NCBI GenBank assembly: GCA_029168955.1
Contig: JAPDOI010000425.1
Span: 374,501 to 438,500 of the forward strand
DNA: 64,000 nucleotides
Reading direction: 5' to 3'
DNA from: Aplectana chamaeleonis
Lineage: Eukaryota > Nematoda > Chromadorea > Rhabditida > Cosmocercidae
The notes beneath the pieces are model-generated. The model saw nothing but the letters and a program-made list of their open reading frames with translations. It ran no database searches and was not told where the DNA came from. A program made the translations under genes and the position numbers. Shown in pieces: positions 1 to 11,544 of this stretch. Position 1 is the stretch's first letter, and the number at the start of each line of letters is the position of its first letter.

Positions 1-1014
1 TGAAGAATCTCCTCCCACCCACCCTCTTCCTCCCCCCGGTCTCTCCCTCTCTCTCTTTTTTCTAACGCTTTTCAAAGAGCATCACTCTCCAATGTACGTT
101 GGGTGTATCAATAGTTTTTCACATAACCTTTCCCACCCAGACATCCCATCTTTTCACACGGGTCCGCCGCTTCAGCATCTTTTTCATGCTCACCAATAAA
201 CCCACATGAGACATCCTCCTCGGTGCCACGTCTCACCGAAAATCCTCGCACATCCACAACAATCCGCTAGAAATCAGAAATCTTTCTGGCCACGCCGAAA
301 AACATGACATCATCAATTTTCGTGGAGATTACGCCAACAAGGAAGAATAAATCATCTCCTTGGAAGATTTGGAATCGGAGAAAACTGAAGGAGAGCAGTG
401 AATGAAGAAAAGAAAAAGAGGATTTCACATTGGAGAATGCTTTGCCTCTGAAAATTTGCTCTTTTTTCCAGATGAATCAAGATTCTTCCGATCCGTGAAA
501 GAAAACACGGAAATCGAGATTCGGTTCACATTTCTATTCTAAGACTTTTAGCTTTAGACCTATAAATTAAGCATGGGATCTTAACAGGAACTACCCGGAG
601 GGCTAAACTTTTGAATGAGTGGAAAAAAACTGGGGTCGGATAATAATTCAGGTATTTTGGACGAGGCAGTTAAATAGATAAGCGATGTGAAATTTGGCAA
701 GACGATATTCCTGCCCTCCAATATGCGTGAAAAGTTGAAAATTCGACTCAGAAAAAATTGGGTTGAATCCGGAAAAGACGTAATTTCGGTGAATCAGAAT
801 ACAAAGGACTTCCTTTGAATCTGAAAGGGACTGATTGGGTCGAAGAGCCGGTCGGATACAAAAGGCAAAGGTGGCACTGCCTCTGATAAAACTCGCCGCC
901 AACCAGCCGCGAAAACACCGCAAACTTCATGCCTTCAGCGAATCTACCGAGGACCTGCCGCGAACACCTCGGCTCCGCGATCCTCAATTTCAAATTTCGC
1001 GACGCCTGATCAGC
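1..1014. other. No gene recognised; pyrimidine-rich start
   Basis: I see no protein family in any frame. The first 60 bases are strongly C/T-rich, and an AATAAA lies near 195-200. The stretch could be a 3' flank or an intron of a gene to the left, but nothing in it decides this. Confidence 0.4.
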
Positions 1015-1018
1015 CTAA

Positions 1019-1490
1019 AGGCAGTATTCACGATAGATCTCGCTTTTGAATTTTCAATGTGAAACACTGCGCTGGCAGATGCTGGTGATGAAAGGGTTGA
1101 AGAAAGCAGCAAAAACGAGCAAGAAATTGATAAAAACGTCCGCGAAGTGAAGATTTCGTTAGCCCGGTACGCCTGCTTTTCCCGCCCCGCCCCCCCCCCA
1201 TTCTGACAAGCTTGTGGCGCAGCGGACGTTTTTGATGTCAAATTGTCAAGCAACTTCGCCACGTCCAGCCTGATCGATTTGCGCACATTTTGCCATTAGC
1301 GCTTGCTTGCAGAAACTAGCAGGGAGCGTAAGCTCGTCAGCGCCCAGAACCCGTACCTACGTCAAAAACCGCTACTTTAGGTTATTCTGAACGCTTTAAT
1401 TCGCTGCTTCTTCACTATTCTATAGCTCATAAACAAACACCCCCATTTTTGAGTCAAACTCGAATATGATATTCATCGTGAACACTGCCT
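1019..1490. mobile_element. TTAA-type MITE, family C copy 1
   Basis: The ends are inverted: AGGCAGTATTCACGAT at the left and ATCGTGAACACTGCCT at the right. The flanks are CTAA (1015-1018) and TTAA (1491-1494), as expected for a TTAA target with one change. The interior matches 2101-2558 along its length, with shared phrases such as AATGTGAAACA and GGCAGATGCTGG. It has no coding capacity and is a non-autonomous element. The superfamily is inferred only from the TTAA target (piggyBac- or Kolobok-like). Confidence 0.75.
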
Positions 1491-1829
1491 TTAACGTGTT
1501 AAACGTCCAGGCTCGTCCACATTTTCAACTGCGTCTTCACGCTTCGGCACCTAAACACTGTCAACCGATACATTACCAAAACGTGAGATGGAATTCCGAA
1601 TGATCTGCCCGCTTGCGGAGCATTAGTGGAACACTGACGAGTCATGTACCAGTTTGTAAGACCCGATACCAACACGACTGCGCCAGATGCGACTAGAAAA
1701 ACAGAGATGCCAAGCATGAACACTTGCGCGAAATGCGAACATCTGGACCTCAAATAGACAGCAACAAACACAAAAAGCAGCCAACGCCGTCAACGCGACA
1801 TGGGCTGAAGCTATAATAGCTACATTTGA

Positions 1830-2736
1830 AGCCAGCAGATACGCTCAAAAATGATATCGATTCTATGAGATAAATCGAAGGTTTGGATATAGTAGTTTCG
1901 GAAACTAACAGAAAATCAGAGGAAGCTCGATGCAAGTAAAAAATTAACGGAATGTTTTTGTATTAGTCCGGGGGTGGACGAGTTACACCACAACATACAT
2001 TCTCGGTCAAAGCTAGCGACAAAGTGGTTGTGATAGCAAAGCTAGAAGACTCGTCCGACATACAGTATTCGCGCGATCAGCTCAGACGAGTTCGTATTGA
2101 AGGCAGTGTTTACGATAACGCTCATTTTTGAGTTTCCAATGTGAAACATCAAGCGGGCAGATGCTGGACGGTATAGGTTCGAAGAAAGCAGCGAAAACGG
2201 GCCGAAAACCGATAAAAACGGCTTCGAAATTTATCCCAGCACGCCTGCTTATCTCACTCCGCCCCCAATCAGACGAGCTTGTGGCGCCGCGAACGTTTTC
2301 GATGGCGAATTGCCAAGAAACTCCGCCACGTAAAGCCTGATCGATTCGCGCAAATTTCAATATTAGCGCACACTTGCGGAAACTAGCAGGGCGCGAAAGA
2401 TCTTCTGTGCCGTGAACCTGTATTTACTTTAGGGACCGCTATTTTAGCTTATTCTGAGCGCTTTTCTTCGCTGGTTCTTGACTATTGGTTTTCTCACGAC
2501 CAAACAATCCCATTTTTTAGGTCGAACCCGAGTGTGATATTCATCGTGAACACTGTCTTCAAGGGTGGGAATTGTGAAGAGAAAAGGGCGGAGATTGCAT
2601 GGCTAGCTACTATGTCTCAAATACGGTCATAACGACTCGTTTTCAACGCTTCCAAGGACGTGAACGTTCTATTACGAGCCGTGAGATACAGTCAAGGTAC
2701 CTATCTCAATAATTTTTGCGAGCGTGTATGCTGTCT
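1830..2736. mobile_element. TTAA-type MITE, family D copy 1, split by a family C copy
   Basis: The left end AGCCAGCAGATACGCTC and right end GAGCGTGTATGCTGTCT form the terminal inverted repeat. TTGA flanks both sides (1826-1829 and 2737-2740), which reads as a target duplication. The interior aligns with 10039-10523, for example CTCAAAAATGATATC near the left end and CTCAAATACGGTCAT near the right. The alignment is interrupted at 2101-2558 by a family C element. Confidence 0.75.
2101..2558. mobile_element. MITE family C copy 2, nested in family D
   Basis: It begins AGGCAGTGTTTACGAT after TTGA and ends CGTGAACACTGTCT before TCAA, so the target was probably TTAA. It is 458 bp against 472 bp for copy 1 and aligns with it throughout. 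It lies inside the family D element at 1830-2736, so it is the younger insertion. Confidence 0.75.
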
Positions 2737-2740
2737 TTGA

Positions 2741-3685
2741 ACAACATACACGCTTCTGAAACTTAAGCTATGCATGTACATGGTTTCCGAATGTTCGACT
2801 CATTCGGGAACTGTATTTTCTTTTACCGCAAAAATTAGATTCAAGCGGAAATTTAAATTGAGCGGTTTTTAGAACATAGTGCCTTGTCGGGGACTCGGAA
2901 CATTGGGTTGTTTGAATATTCGGTAGCCTTTCGGTTAATATACGACAACAGAAATATTGATTTGATGGTTTTATCCATAAATTGATTGATCATTTAATTC
3001 CTTATTCTCTTTCGAATGAACACTGATCCGAGCATTCCATCTAGTTACACCTTCTCATGAAAAACACAAGGTCACTAGACATTTATTCATTCACTTGGAG
3101 ATTTTTTTTTCAAAATGTCGGAGAAGTTCATCCATTCAGGTACTGCAAACTGGCAGGCTCAAAAACAAACAGTCATGCCTTTTCAGATCCGAAAAAAGAC
3201 AGAAAGGGTCGAAAAAATTTATCAATTGGGAGTTTCTGAAAACAGAACACTCGAATTGCACAATCGATCAGTTCTTGGAAAATACAATATTCACATTATT
3301 CATTCATTCAAAAATAAGCGTCGAACGCCTACGTCAATAGATCTTGTAGTGATGCGTTTATGATTCCCATCAGTGCTGAGCGGATATGTTTCTCCAGAAA
3401 TTTCGGAAAACGGAACAACCATTCCCATTTCTAAAACTAAAAACGAAACGTCCTAAACCAGTGGAACTCCGGGTGTCGAAAACTAGAGAAAATTTAATTC
3501 TTTCAGGTGCATACTTCCGATTTTCTTTCTCATTTTTGGCGTTTCAAGAGAACCTGAAATCGGAAAGCATAAAAACATCGGAAAACGGAGTTCCGCTCAT
3601 CCCTAGTGCCCATTTCACTGGTGTTTACTGCGAGAAATTCATTTCTCTAGCCTAAAGCGGCTGAAAAATTGCACAGATACCTTAA
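2741..3685. other. No gene recognised
   Basis: AT-rich sequence with short overlapping frames only. None has a recognisable motif, and no clear inverted repeat was seen. Confidence 0.4.
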
Positions 3686-3798
3686 GTCTGTCCGAATGGG
3701 ACTGTCCGCCAACGCGGTCGGCGTGCGTGAGGAGCGGCCGTCGCCAACTCACTATTTGGGATGAGTCTTTCCATGGTTGCAAACAGCTGATTGGGATA
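3686..3798. repeat. Fragment of the GTCTGTCCGAA foldback family
   Basis: The stretch starts GTCTGTCCGAATGGGACTG and contains CGCGGTCGGCGTGCG and later GGTTGCAAACAGCTGA. The same order is found at 34125-34235 and, diverged, at 54858-54960. An element with this sequence at both ends lies at 47003-47222. It stops where the next element (3801) begins. Confidence 0.55.
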
Positions 3799-3800
3799 TA

Positions 3801-4853
3801 CAGTAGCGGTCATAAATCTATTCCCATGGCCTTTCCGCGAATAAAGTTTAAATACATATCTTGGCTTGCCCTTAGCGAAACTTGATGATACTTTAGTATG
3901 GTATGGGGCATCACAACTCTTGCTACACATAAACAAGATTAGGTTTCGAGGGTGCAGCTCTTAAATATGGATTTTATTTACGTTTTCGTGGTAATATTTA
4001 CGATTAGGACTATACCCTTAAAACGTGCCTATTATAATTCCAAACCCGTAGCAGTTATTCGCCATTCAAATGTCTTCGGAACCGCTGTATAACCTTGAAA
4101 CAAAATCTCTATCGATTTTTCCCCAGAAATAGCTCCGGAACAAATATAGGCGATATTGCACCTATCAAGTGTTTCCCCTTTACGTTATCGGAAAAGAGCG
4201 AAATTCATGTACCATTTGTACTTCGTCAACGCTCACAAAGCACCTATTTTGGATTGGTTCTGGGGCGAATAATTTTCAAGGGTTAACTTCCAAAAATTCA
4301 CTCCAACCTGTTCATTTTTGGGTCTTCAGAAAAATTCTGATAGAGACTATTTTCTCACAAAGCTATAAAACGGTTCAGAAGATCTGCAAATAGTGAATAA
4401 CTGGTATGGGTTTGGAAATGTAATAGCCATGTTTTGTAGGAATAGTCCTATTTCACAATGATACCACAAAATGATAAATAAATTACATATTTGAAAACTG
4501 CATCCTCAAAACCTCATCTCGTGCATGTGTAAAGCAAGAGTTGTGATGACCCAGAATATACTATCGTTATTCGAGCCAAATTCCCGTCCGCAATTGCGGA
4601 CTACGGCTGCTGAATCATGCGACACGTAATAATCGTGCTGGGAGAAGGGTGAACCGTGCAGGAAACAAGTGGTCCCAGCACGATTAACACGTGTGGCATG
4701 ATGCAATGGCAATAGTCCGCAAATGGGGACCAGAATCAGGCCCAGAGAACGGCAGTACTAAAGTTTCATCAAGTTCCGCTAAGGCCAAACCAAGATAGGT
4801 ATAAAAGCATTATTGGCGAAAAGACCATGTCAATAGATTTATGACCGCTACTG
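3801..4853. mobile_element. Tc1/mariner-type element with ~100-bp terminal inverted repeats
   Basis: The left end reads CAGTAGCGGTCATAAATCTA and the right end is its inverse, TAGATTTATGACCGCTACTG. TA flanks both ends (3799-3800 and 4854-4855). The similarity continues inward for about 100 bp. The CAGT ends and TA target are those of Tc1/mariner elements. I find no transposase in the interior, so it is non-autonomous or decayed. A second repeat (4555-4760) lies inside it. Confidence 0.75.
4555..4760. repeat. Dispersed repeat shared with 35914-36092
   Basis: Both copies share ATACT-TCGT-AT, then AAATTCC(C/G)G-CCGC-ATTGCGGAC and GGC(G/A)TGATGCAA, with indels. The arms around CCGCAATTGCGG are self-complementary. 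No coding function is seen. Confidence 0.5.
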
Positions 4854-4855
4854 TA

Positions 4856-6842
4856 ATTCTCCATTCTTCAAGTACTAATGCTATTCGATTTCCAATTTCG
4901 AAAAATGCTTTCCCGACAGCCGTTCGACACGCAGGCTGGCCGTGTGGTGGGAAAATCTCTTTGAGACGAACTTTACGTATCCCTCCTGCAACCTGTCACG
5001 TCCATTTTACAATTAATTATCCAAAACCTCCCACAATAGTAAATAAACAGCAATAATTTGCTTTTCAAAATTTGCTCACAATGGATCAGAACCAGGGATT
5101 TGCTGCAAGCGGTTCTGAAAACTTCGCAGACGGAAATCGGAAAAAATTGTCTAAAAACGGTCGGCAAACGGCAATCGACAAACGGCTACATAAATAGCTC
5201 GTACAAAGATTTTCCATTTTGTCGAAAAGTGAGAAGAAAAACGGCAATCGATGAAATTCACCCAAAAACAGGGCGAAAAGGTATGCAAAGAAGGCGAGCG
5301 GTGCGGTCCTGAGTGTCTCGATACTTCCGCCGCAGCTGCATTTTCTTCCTTGGGTCACACATAAGTTCCTCGAAAGAATACGCAGCTTAACTCGTGATAC
5401 ATATATTGGAATCGACCGGTGGAAAATATGAAAAATGAGGTAATTTAGTCACACGAACGTCGAAAGAAGGAGAGAGAAGTTGTCAGGAGCAGTGGGGAGA
5501 ACGGCGATGAGACCACAATGTGGGCGGATTTTAGCCACTCATCGCGTAGATGCTGGTGTGAGACCGGACGCAGGCAGAGGGGATGGGATTCGTTCGTTCT
5601 GGCACGATAGCGAAACAGAACCGAAGTCCACATTGTGATGCACTTTTGAGCAATTAAAGAAAAAACTGGCAGACCCGATCAGCAGTCGGGTGCAACAAGT
5701 TCAAGGCGATAAGTCATCAATCTGTCACTTCAGGACGATCAGATGCCCATCTCACGGGTGGAGCCTGAGCGGCAAAATGGGCGACGACGCCCCATGATGG
5801 CGTGCAATCGAATTAGGAAGTGCTGTGAGCAACAGAGATTCGCATTTCTAAATAGCCTCGTTAGAGCGAAGACGAAGAGACAACGACAGCATGCTAAGCT
5901 GAGCTGGCGAATTAGCGTAGATTTCTTGCTGAGGTGTCAGTTTGTCAATCAATGGTAGGAACACATTGCGTCCTTTTCAGACAGCGAAGGGCAAGGGCTT
6001 TCACGAAAGCACTCATTAGATTATCCACTAAGTTCGTAAAAGTTCACATGATCCAAACAGTTGTAAGAACTTGAAAGTTACAGAGTGGTCAGTGCAACAT
6101 ACTAGGGGGGGGGGAGTTCCCGAGAGCCCCTTAAAGATTGTAAATTTTAACGACGAGAATTCCGTGGACAAGTTGTCTCGAGCCTGTCTTTTCCCGTCAT
6201 TCGCAGCCATAGCACTGGAGCAGAACAAAATATAAAGATAGCACGGTAAGGCATGCCCTGGCTATCGCCCGTCGAAGGTGCAGCCCCCTTTATGCTGAAC
6301 ATTTTGCCCCCTCCACTTCCTACCCCCAACTCAAAATGGTAGTGAATGCACCACGTATAGAGAGTAAATTGTACTCTCTTGTAGAGCTGAAAATAAAACA
6401 ACTCAATTGTAGAGCTGAAAATGGATAATTATGAGGATACTTTGTAAAAATGAGATCCTTTTGGCGATATCTTCAATACAAAACCCTTTTTTGCCATCAG
6501 ATGCACCAAGTCAAAACAGCGTTTTTGGCAACTTGACGCTCCAGGAGACACACCCATCGTTCTCCGCTCGGCCACAAGAAGTCCCCGATTCATGATGACC
6601 AGTAAAATCCCTGCGACCCCCACCCCTTCCTCAGGGCCTAGAGCAAAGGCCTCCCTTGGTTATGATAACCGAGGGTGCTTGACCCTGAAAGATAGACCGA
6701 TAGCAAATGGAACAACATATGTGGGTGTGCCCTATCTCTTCTTCTCTCAGGGGTGGGCGGCTTCTTCCTCGCACTTTAATGCTTACTTGATCGAATTGAG
6801 ATTCAGCGTTTGGCAGTGTTTCTATACGCGGCGGCCGGACTA
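4856..6842. other. No gene recognised
   Basis: No protein family was recognised. A short phrase around TAGAGCTGAAAAT is repeated near 6381 and 6411. An imperfect inverted pair (ACCACAATGTGG near 5512, CCACATTGTGATG near 5627) suggests one more small foldback element but is not convincing. Confidence 0.35.
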
Positions 6843-7013
6843 CCACCAGGTTGTTCAATAAGTTCTGTCGTTCGATAAGAGAGGGCGTTGCTACTTGCTC
6901 AAAATTATCTTGTTCTGTTGGTACACTCTTCATATGAACGTATGTGAAGGTTCATTTTAATCTGTCAATTCATTCTTTGTTTACAAGCCATTTAGAGTCG
7001 CAGTGTCACCGCA

Positions 7014-8054
7014 ATGGGAAAAATTGAATGTCGTGCAGTAATAAAATTCTTATTTTTGGAAGGTGTAGCAGCAAAAGAAAATCACGAAAATGTTAATGTT
7101 AAAAAAGGTATAATGATTCTACACCTACAATTAGAACAGTACAAAGATGGGTTGCTGAATTTAAACGTAGTCGTAGAAGCCTTGAAGACGATCTACGTGA
7201 AGGACTTCCAAAAAACGCATCAACACCAGAAATCATAGCCAAAATACAGGATATGGTTTTGGAAGGTCGTTGATTGACTGAGGGAGATTTAGTAGAGACT
7301 ACACATCTCATTAGGCAGTGTGAGCCATATTTTAAAGGCAGTGTTCACGATGAAAATCGTTTTTCTGTTTTTTCGCTTATCTTGAAAACGGCTTCATGCT
7401 GATTCCAATGATGTCCCTGAAATCGTACAAGACCTTCTGGAAATGGAGTTATGGTCCCTGAAACATTGAGCTAAGGAAACATGCTGGACGAGTTGTCCGA
7501 GGCTTGCAACTTCCGTCTGTTGCAGCCGATGTATGCGAGCTGACCTGAGTAAAGAGAGGAGTTGAGAATGAAGGGAAAAACGGGGCTATTGATCGGAAAT
7601 CATCGCTCATCTCACAATCTCGAGCATTCATTTGTTCACGTCGGTGGGCGTGGAAAGTGCATCTGGTTGTGACGAGCTGACGGGTGTCCAACTTTGGGGC
7701 CGTGGGGGACCGTTCCAAGCTCATTTTTCTTAGTTTTTTCAACGTTAGGGTTGCGCTAGGCCCAGCAGCTGCAGATCTCCACCAAAAAATCAGACATGGT
7801 TTTTATCGTGGACACTGCCTTTAAGTGAAATTTCGGGTTTTAGAAAGCTGTGTGCACAATGGGTGTCGCATTCGCTAATAATGGAACAAAAACACATTCG
7901 AAAGCGACTTTCTCAGCAACATTTGGAGCGTTTTGAAAAGGATAGAGTGAATTTTGTGCGTCGATTCATCACTATGGATGAGGATTTTTTTTTTGGATTT
8001 TTTTGTTTTGTTTTTTTCAAGTGTATTAATGTTCAGGGAGGTTATGCTGAATGA
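7014..8054 (+). pseudogene. mariner transposase remnant (N-terminal half plus last residues)
   Basis: Translation from the ATG at 7014 gives MGKIECRAVIKFLFLEG, the usual mariner N-terminus of the DNA-binding helix-turn-helix part. A frameshift lies near 7100. Then follow TIRTVQRWVAEFKRSRRSL (from about 7116) and LREGLPKNASTPEI, and an in-frame stop near 7270. Skipping the MITE and one TTAA, the frame continues through the insertion point as SVSHILSEISGFRKLCAQW and then SQQHLERFEKDRVNFV to FITMDE near 7983. The sequence then jumps to KCINVQGGYAE and a stop, which is the mariner C-terminus. Nearly all of the catalytic DDD region is therefore deleted, and the transposase cannot be active. Confidence 0.85.
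7336..7820. mobile_element. TTAA-type MITE (family F) inside the mariner
   Basis: It starts AGGCAGTGTTCACGATGAAA after TTAA (7332-7335) and ends TCGTGGACACTGCCT before TTAA (7821-7824). Removing the element and one TTAA restores the mariner reading frame, which fixes both the boundaries and the 4-bp duplication. The interior is unlike families A-E. It encodes nothing recognisable. Confidence 0.9.
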
Positions 8055-8163
8055 TAAAGTGTATGTTGAACCATGAAATCGTGTTTTTCTTATCGAACGA
8101 CAAAACTTATTGAACAACCTGGTATATCGAAAGAATGCCACTGAGGTTGGACTGTACTTTTAA

Positions 8164-8751
8164 AGGTATCGTACACGATGAAAACCGAGTTCCAGCTTTT
8201 GCGGTCAGTCGGACTACTGGGTCATGACAATATCACTCAGAAAGTTTGGAGTTTCAAAATCGTCTGTAAGTAAAGATTTGCTTATCTCAAAACGTCTTCC
8301 TGGGTTTGGGAAGGGGAGCGGCCTCGGGGTCGACTCGTCGTTACAAGGAATAAAACTCCGTGGTTGATGCCGGCGGGCGTGCCTTGACGCGTCGTAGGGT
8401 GCAATGCAGACGGCGGTCGATTTCACATTCGGCATCGATAGGAAGCAGCTGACAGCAATGGACGCAGCAGTTTGGTAACCCTTTTCAATTTCGTTGAAGT
8501 GATGGTTTTTTTTTGCTTCCAACGCTGTGCCAAGGGACGAATCGTAGAATTTTTCCTTGCGTTCTCTGCGCAATTATCCCAAGTTGATGTAGGCGTGAAC
8601 TTCAGAATTGTTTTAAACTTTCTTAGAATGGGCTTTTCTTAAGAAGTTGACGTTTTTGAGGAGCTCTTCTACAACCTCTTGTCACTATAGGGATATAAAG
8701 ACGCGAAAACGTTAAAAAACCCAAAAATGGTTCTCATCGTGTACGATGCCT
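8164..8751. mobile_element. TTAA-type MITE, family E copy 1
   Basis: The ends are AGGTATCGTACACGATGAAA and TCATCGTGTACGATGCCT. TTAA lies at the left (8160-8163) and TTGA at the right (8752-8755). The right flank is shared with the next element, which starts at 8756. The ends resemble 28955-29392, but the interior is largely different, so the two share termini more than body. Confidence 0.7.
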
Positions 8752-8755
8752 TTGA

Positions 8756-9261
8756 AGACAGTGTTGACGACAATAAACTGTATTCTAGTTTTCTATGTAT
8801 TTGAGTACGCAAGATCACGAAGTAAGGGATAACAGGGAAAAATGGTCATAAAGCTTCGAATATCGGAGAAAAAAATGTTTAAAAAATCTATTAAATGTTT
8901 ATTTACGCCTGCTGGTGTGTTTTGTGCACTGTGGACAAAACGTCAAACCAAACGTCGCTAATGGTTCTAAGCTTCGAATTTCTTAGGTAAGTGACGTCTT
9001 TGTTTTATGTTTCCAGTACCGAAAACTCCTAAAAAATATGATTGAGTATTCAAAAATTTGGCAACTGCCCCTCTAATGAAACAAACGCAGGACAACTGTT
9101 CTATGATGTGGGCGGGATGATCAAATAGGTCGACCGGTCCAAGGGATTTTCACCCACTTCATAACCGTTTTCCTTTCCACTTAAGTTCCTACGTCTCTTG
9201 GGGGACCCGAAGCTTACGTTTCCGCCAAAAACGGGCAACTCCTTCATCGTAAACACTGCCT
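8756..9261. mobile_element. TTAA-type MITE, family B copy 1
   Basis: It begins AGACAGTGTTGACGAC and ends TCATCGTAAACACTGCCT. The interior aligns with 18110-18809 (AGTACCGAAAACTCCT, GACCCGAAGCTTACGTTT). It abuts the family E element through a single TTGA at 8752-8755. Confidence 0.7.
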
Positions 9262-10038
9262 CTCAGGCGGCATTCCGTGAGAATAAGTAGAGCAAATATA
9301 TGAATAATTTCCTTTACCGCCCTTCACAAACCGCTGGTGCAGATTTCAGATTCAACAATAAAAGCCGGGCTTCTATACAAAAAATATGTATATCACAAAG
9401 TAGCACTCCAATCCAGCATCCTTCACTTATAAGATCACATTAAAGAACGAGTACGAACGGATTATTACGGGGCGAACCGCCGAAATGTTGCATAACAGCA
9501 ATGCACTTTGGCGAATGCCTTAGAAAGGGTAGCTGACGACAGTTGACTGCACTCATCATGAAACCCCTCCAAAGGCCGCATAGTGCATGTCATATACATA
9601 CAGCCTCACAAGGACAATGAAAACAGAGAGCTTAGGAAGGTAACGCCATTCCATTCCCACAAATCAAATATGGTGCCACCACTAGTTCAAGCTTGATACA
9701 TTCATGGAAATCACTGAGCATGATATTCTCAAGTTACGAAGGGAGAGTGACACAAACTAGGATGAAAATATGATGAAAAGAATGTACCCATACACACATT
9801 TCGGCGACAAAATTTCTGGGAAGAAAACGATGAACGATGTAGTCTTTCTTCAAAAAAAGGTCCCATCTTTACATTCCAAACTATTTACTATGAAGCACTT
9901 TTGAAACAGTCGATGGGGAGGAGGAGGACAAAAGAAACGCTTTCAGGAAGACTTCCTTGTTATCCCATCGCGCATGATAAACGCGAAAACGATCCCGCAA
10001 AGTTTATCGTGATGGGAATCTCGAGGTATCCTTCGTAA
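9262..10038. other. No gene recognised; stop-rich in all frames
   Basis: About 780 bp with no open frame of note and no inverted repeat found. An AATAAA lies near 9355. It may be unique spacer or a UTR, but no adjoining coding sequence supports either. Confidence 0.4.
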
Positions 10039-10523
10039 AGGCAGCATACAGGCTCAAAAATGATATCAATTTTATGGGACGAATCGAAGGTCTGAAGCAG
10101 TTAATATTCAAAGATAATGAAAAAACCGGAAAAAAATCAACTGAAATGAAGATATAAAGGTTCGTTCTATATTGGCCCAGAAAAGGACGAGTTGTACCGC
10201 ATAGGCTGAAATAGCGGAGCTAGCGACAAATTTGTTAGGATAACGACGCTAATGTACTCGTACAGCCCTTTCTGCAACGCTTACGACGTTAGAAGCGTAA
10301 AAAATAAGCCAAAACTACCGTAGTCGAGCATTGAACATTTGTATTGAGGGGCGGAGCCAGTATCGATGGGCGGAGAAAGGATGATTCTGTGACTCAATAA
10401 GGCTCAAATACGGTCATTCTAACTCGTTTTCAACTCTTCCAACTTCGTGAGGGCTCTCCTAGGGCCCGTACGACCCCACTAATTTAGTTATCTCAACAAG
10501 TTTTGCGAACGTTTATGCTGCCT
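10039..10523. mobile_element. TTAA-type MITE, family D copy 2
   Basis: It starts AGGCAGCATACAGGCTC after GTAA (10035-10038) and ends GCGAACGTTTATGCTGCCT. TTAA follows at 10524-10527 and is also the left target of the next element. It is 485 bp and uninterrupted, and serves as the reference for the split copy at 1830-2736. Confidence 0.8.
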
Positions 10524-10527
10524 TTAA

Positions 10528-11476
10528 AGGCAGCATATACACTCGTGAACGTGGTTTTTATAACAATGCGATTCAAGCCGTATGGCCTACAACATAATGC
10601 CTACGCATTTTGAAACGTCAAAAACGACCCACAATGCCGTTACAGGAGTAGCAAGTTTGGCTCCGCCCGTTTTTTCCCACCCCCTGTATTTGAGTTTTTC
10701 CTCCAACGCACGGCTGCTGGGTCATCTTCACCGTCAATGACGTGTGTGGTTCACTTGTTAGGTAATCCACCAACAGTACCGACGGCGAAGATGACCCAGC
10801 AACCTTGCGTTGCAGGAAAAGGCCAAATACAGGGGGCGTGAAAATACGGGCGGGGCCAAACTTGACACTCCTGTAAGGGCATTGTGGGTCGTTTTTGACG
10901 CTTCAAAATGCGTAGGAATTATGTTGTAAGCCATACGATTCGATTCACGCTGTTATCCCAACCACGTTAAAGGCAGTGTTCACGATAATCTTCGATTTTG
11001 AGATTAATCGCTAAATCGATTGTTTGGCCCCCGGGTAGAACTGAAATGACGAAGGAATCGAGAAAAACGCCCCAGAAAGACACGAAATTCTTTACTCTCA
11101 CTCCACCTCTTTACTCTCACTGGAACTGCTCGTTGCGACAATGAAATCTTTTCTGGACGCGTCTTTTGCGATTCGCTACTTTTTGTTGCACTGTTCTTTC
11201 CTTCGGATCCTAACTAATATAGTTTCGCCTGAAACATTCTTCGGGTTTTGATTGAACCCATTTTTCATCGGTGACAACCAGCGCGATCATGTTCATGCAA
11301 TCGGACAACTAGTCCAGGCCAGAGAATAATGTCACTGGAGTAAGGCCTTTTAACGCGTTTCAAGCCGTATCTTGATAATTTTGGTAATATTTGGTGGCTA
11401 ACGCATTGTTTTGTGTAGAAAACTCGGGAACGGAAATCATCGTGAACACTGCCTTTAACGAGCGTGTATGCTGCCT
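10528..11476. mobile_element. Foldback element family G copy 1, split by a MITE
   Basis: Two ~200-bp arms are inverted copies of each other. The left arm holds GACCCACAATGCCGTTACAG and CTGCTGGGTCATCTTC, and the right arm holds the inverses. The right arm is cut at 10966 by the family A MITE (10971-11454). It resumes after it as CGAGCGTGTATGCTGCCT, which complements the left end AGGCAGCATATACACTCG. TTAA flanks both outer ends (10524-10527, 11477-11480). Confidence 0.8.
10971..11454. mobile_element. TTAA-type MITE, family A copy 1, nested in family G
   Basis: The ends are AGGCAGTGTTCACGATAATC and ATCATCGTGAACACTGCCT, with TTAA on both sides (10967-10970 and 11455-11458). It is 484 bp, exactly the length of copy 2 at 28467-28950, and the interiors align end to end. 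It lies inside the right arm of the family G foldback. Confidence 0.9.
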
Positions 11477-11544
11477 TTAACAAACGAAATTCCCATCACT
11501 CAAGGCGAGTGCATGCGCGCGCGGTGCATATCCCTCCGTCTTCC

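Larger units (their letters stand above)
6843..8122 (+). mobile_element. mariner element, internally deleted and split by a MITE
   Basis: The terminal repeats are CCAGGTTGTTCAATAAGTT at 6846 and its inverse ending at 8122, differing at about one base over ~35 bp. TA precedes (6841-6842) and follows (8123-8124). A 3-bp slip (CCACCA) affects the left end. The span encloses a mariner transposase relic, within which a 485-bp TTAA element sits at 7336-7820. Without that insertion the element is about 0.8 kb, shorter than a full mariner (~1.3 kb). Confidence 0.85.

Noticed and set aside
8214..8573. 119-codon minus-strand frame
   Set aside because: It lies wholly inside a TTAA-type MITE and has no homologue I recognise.
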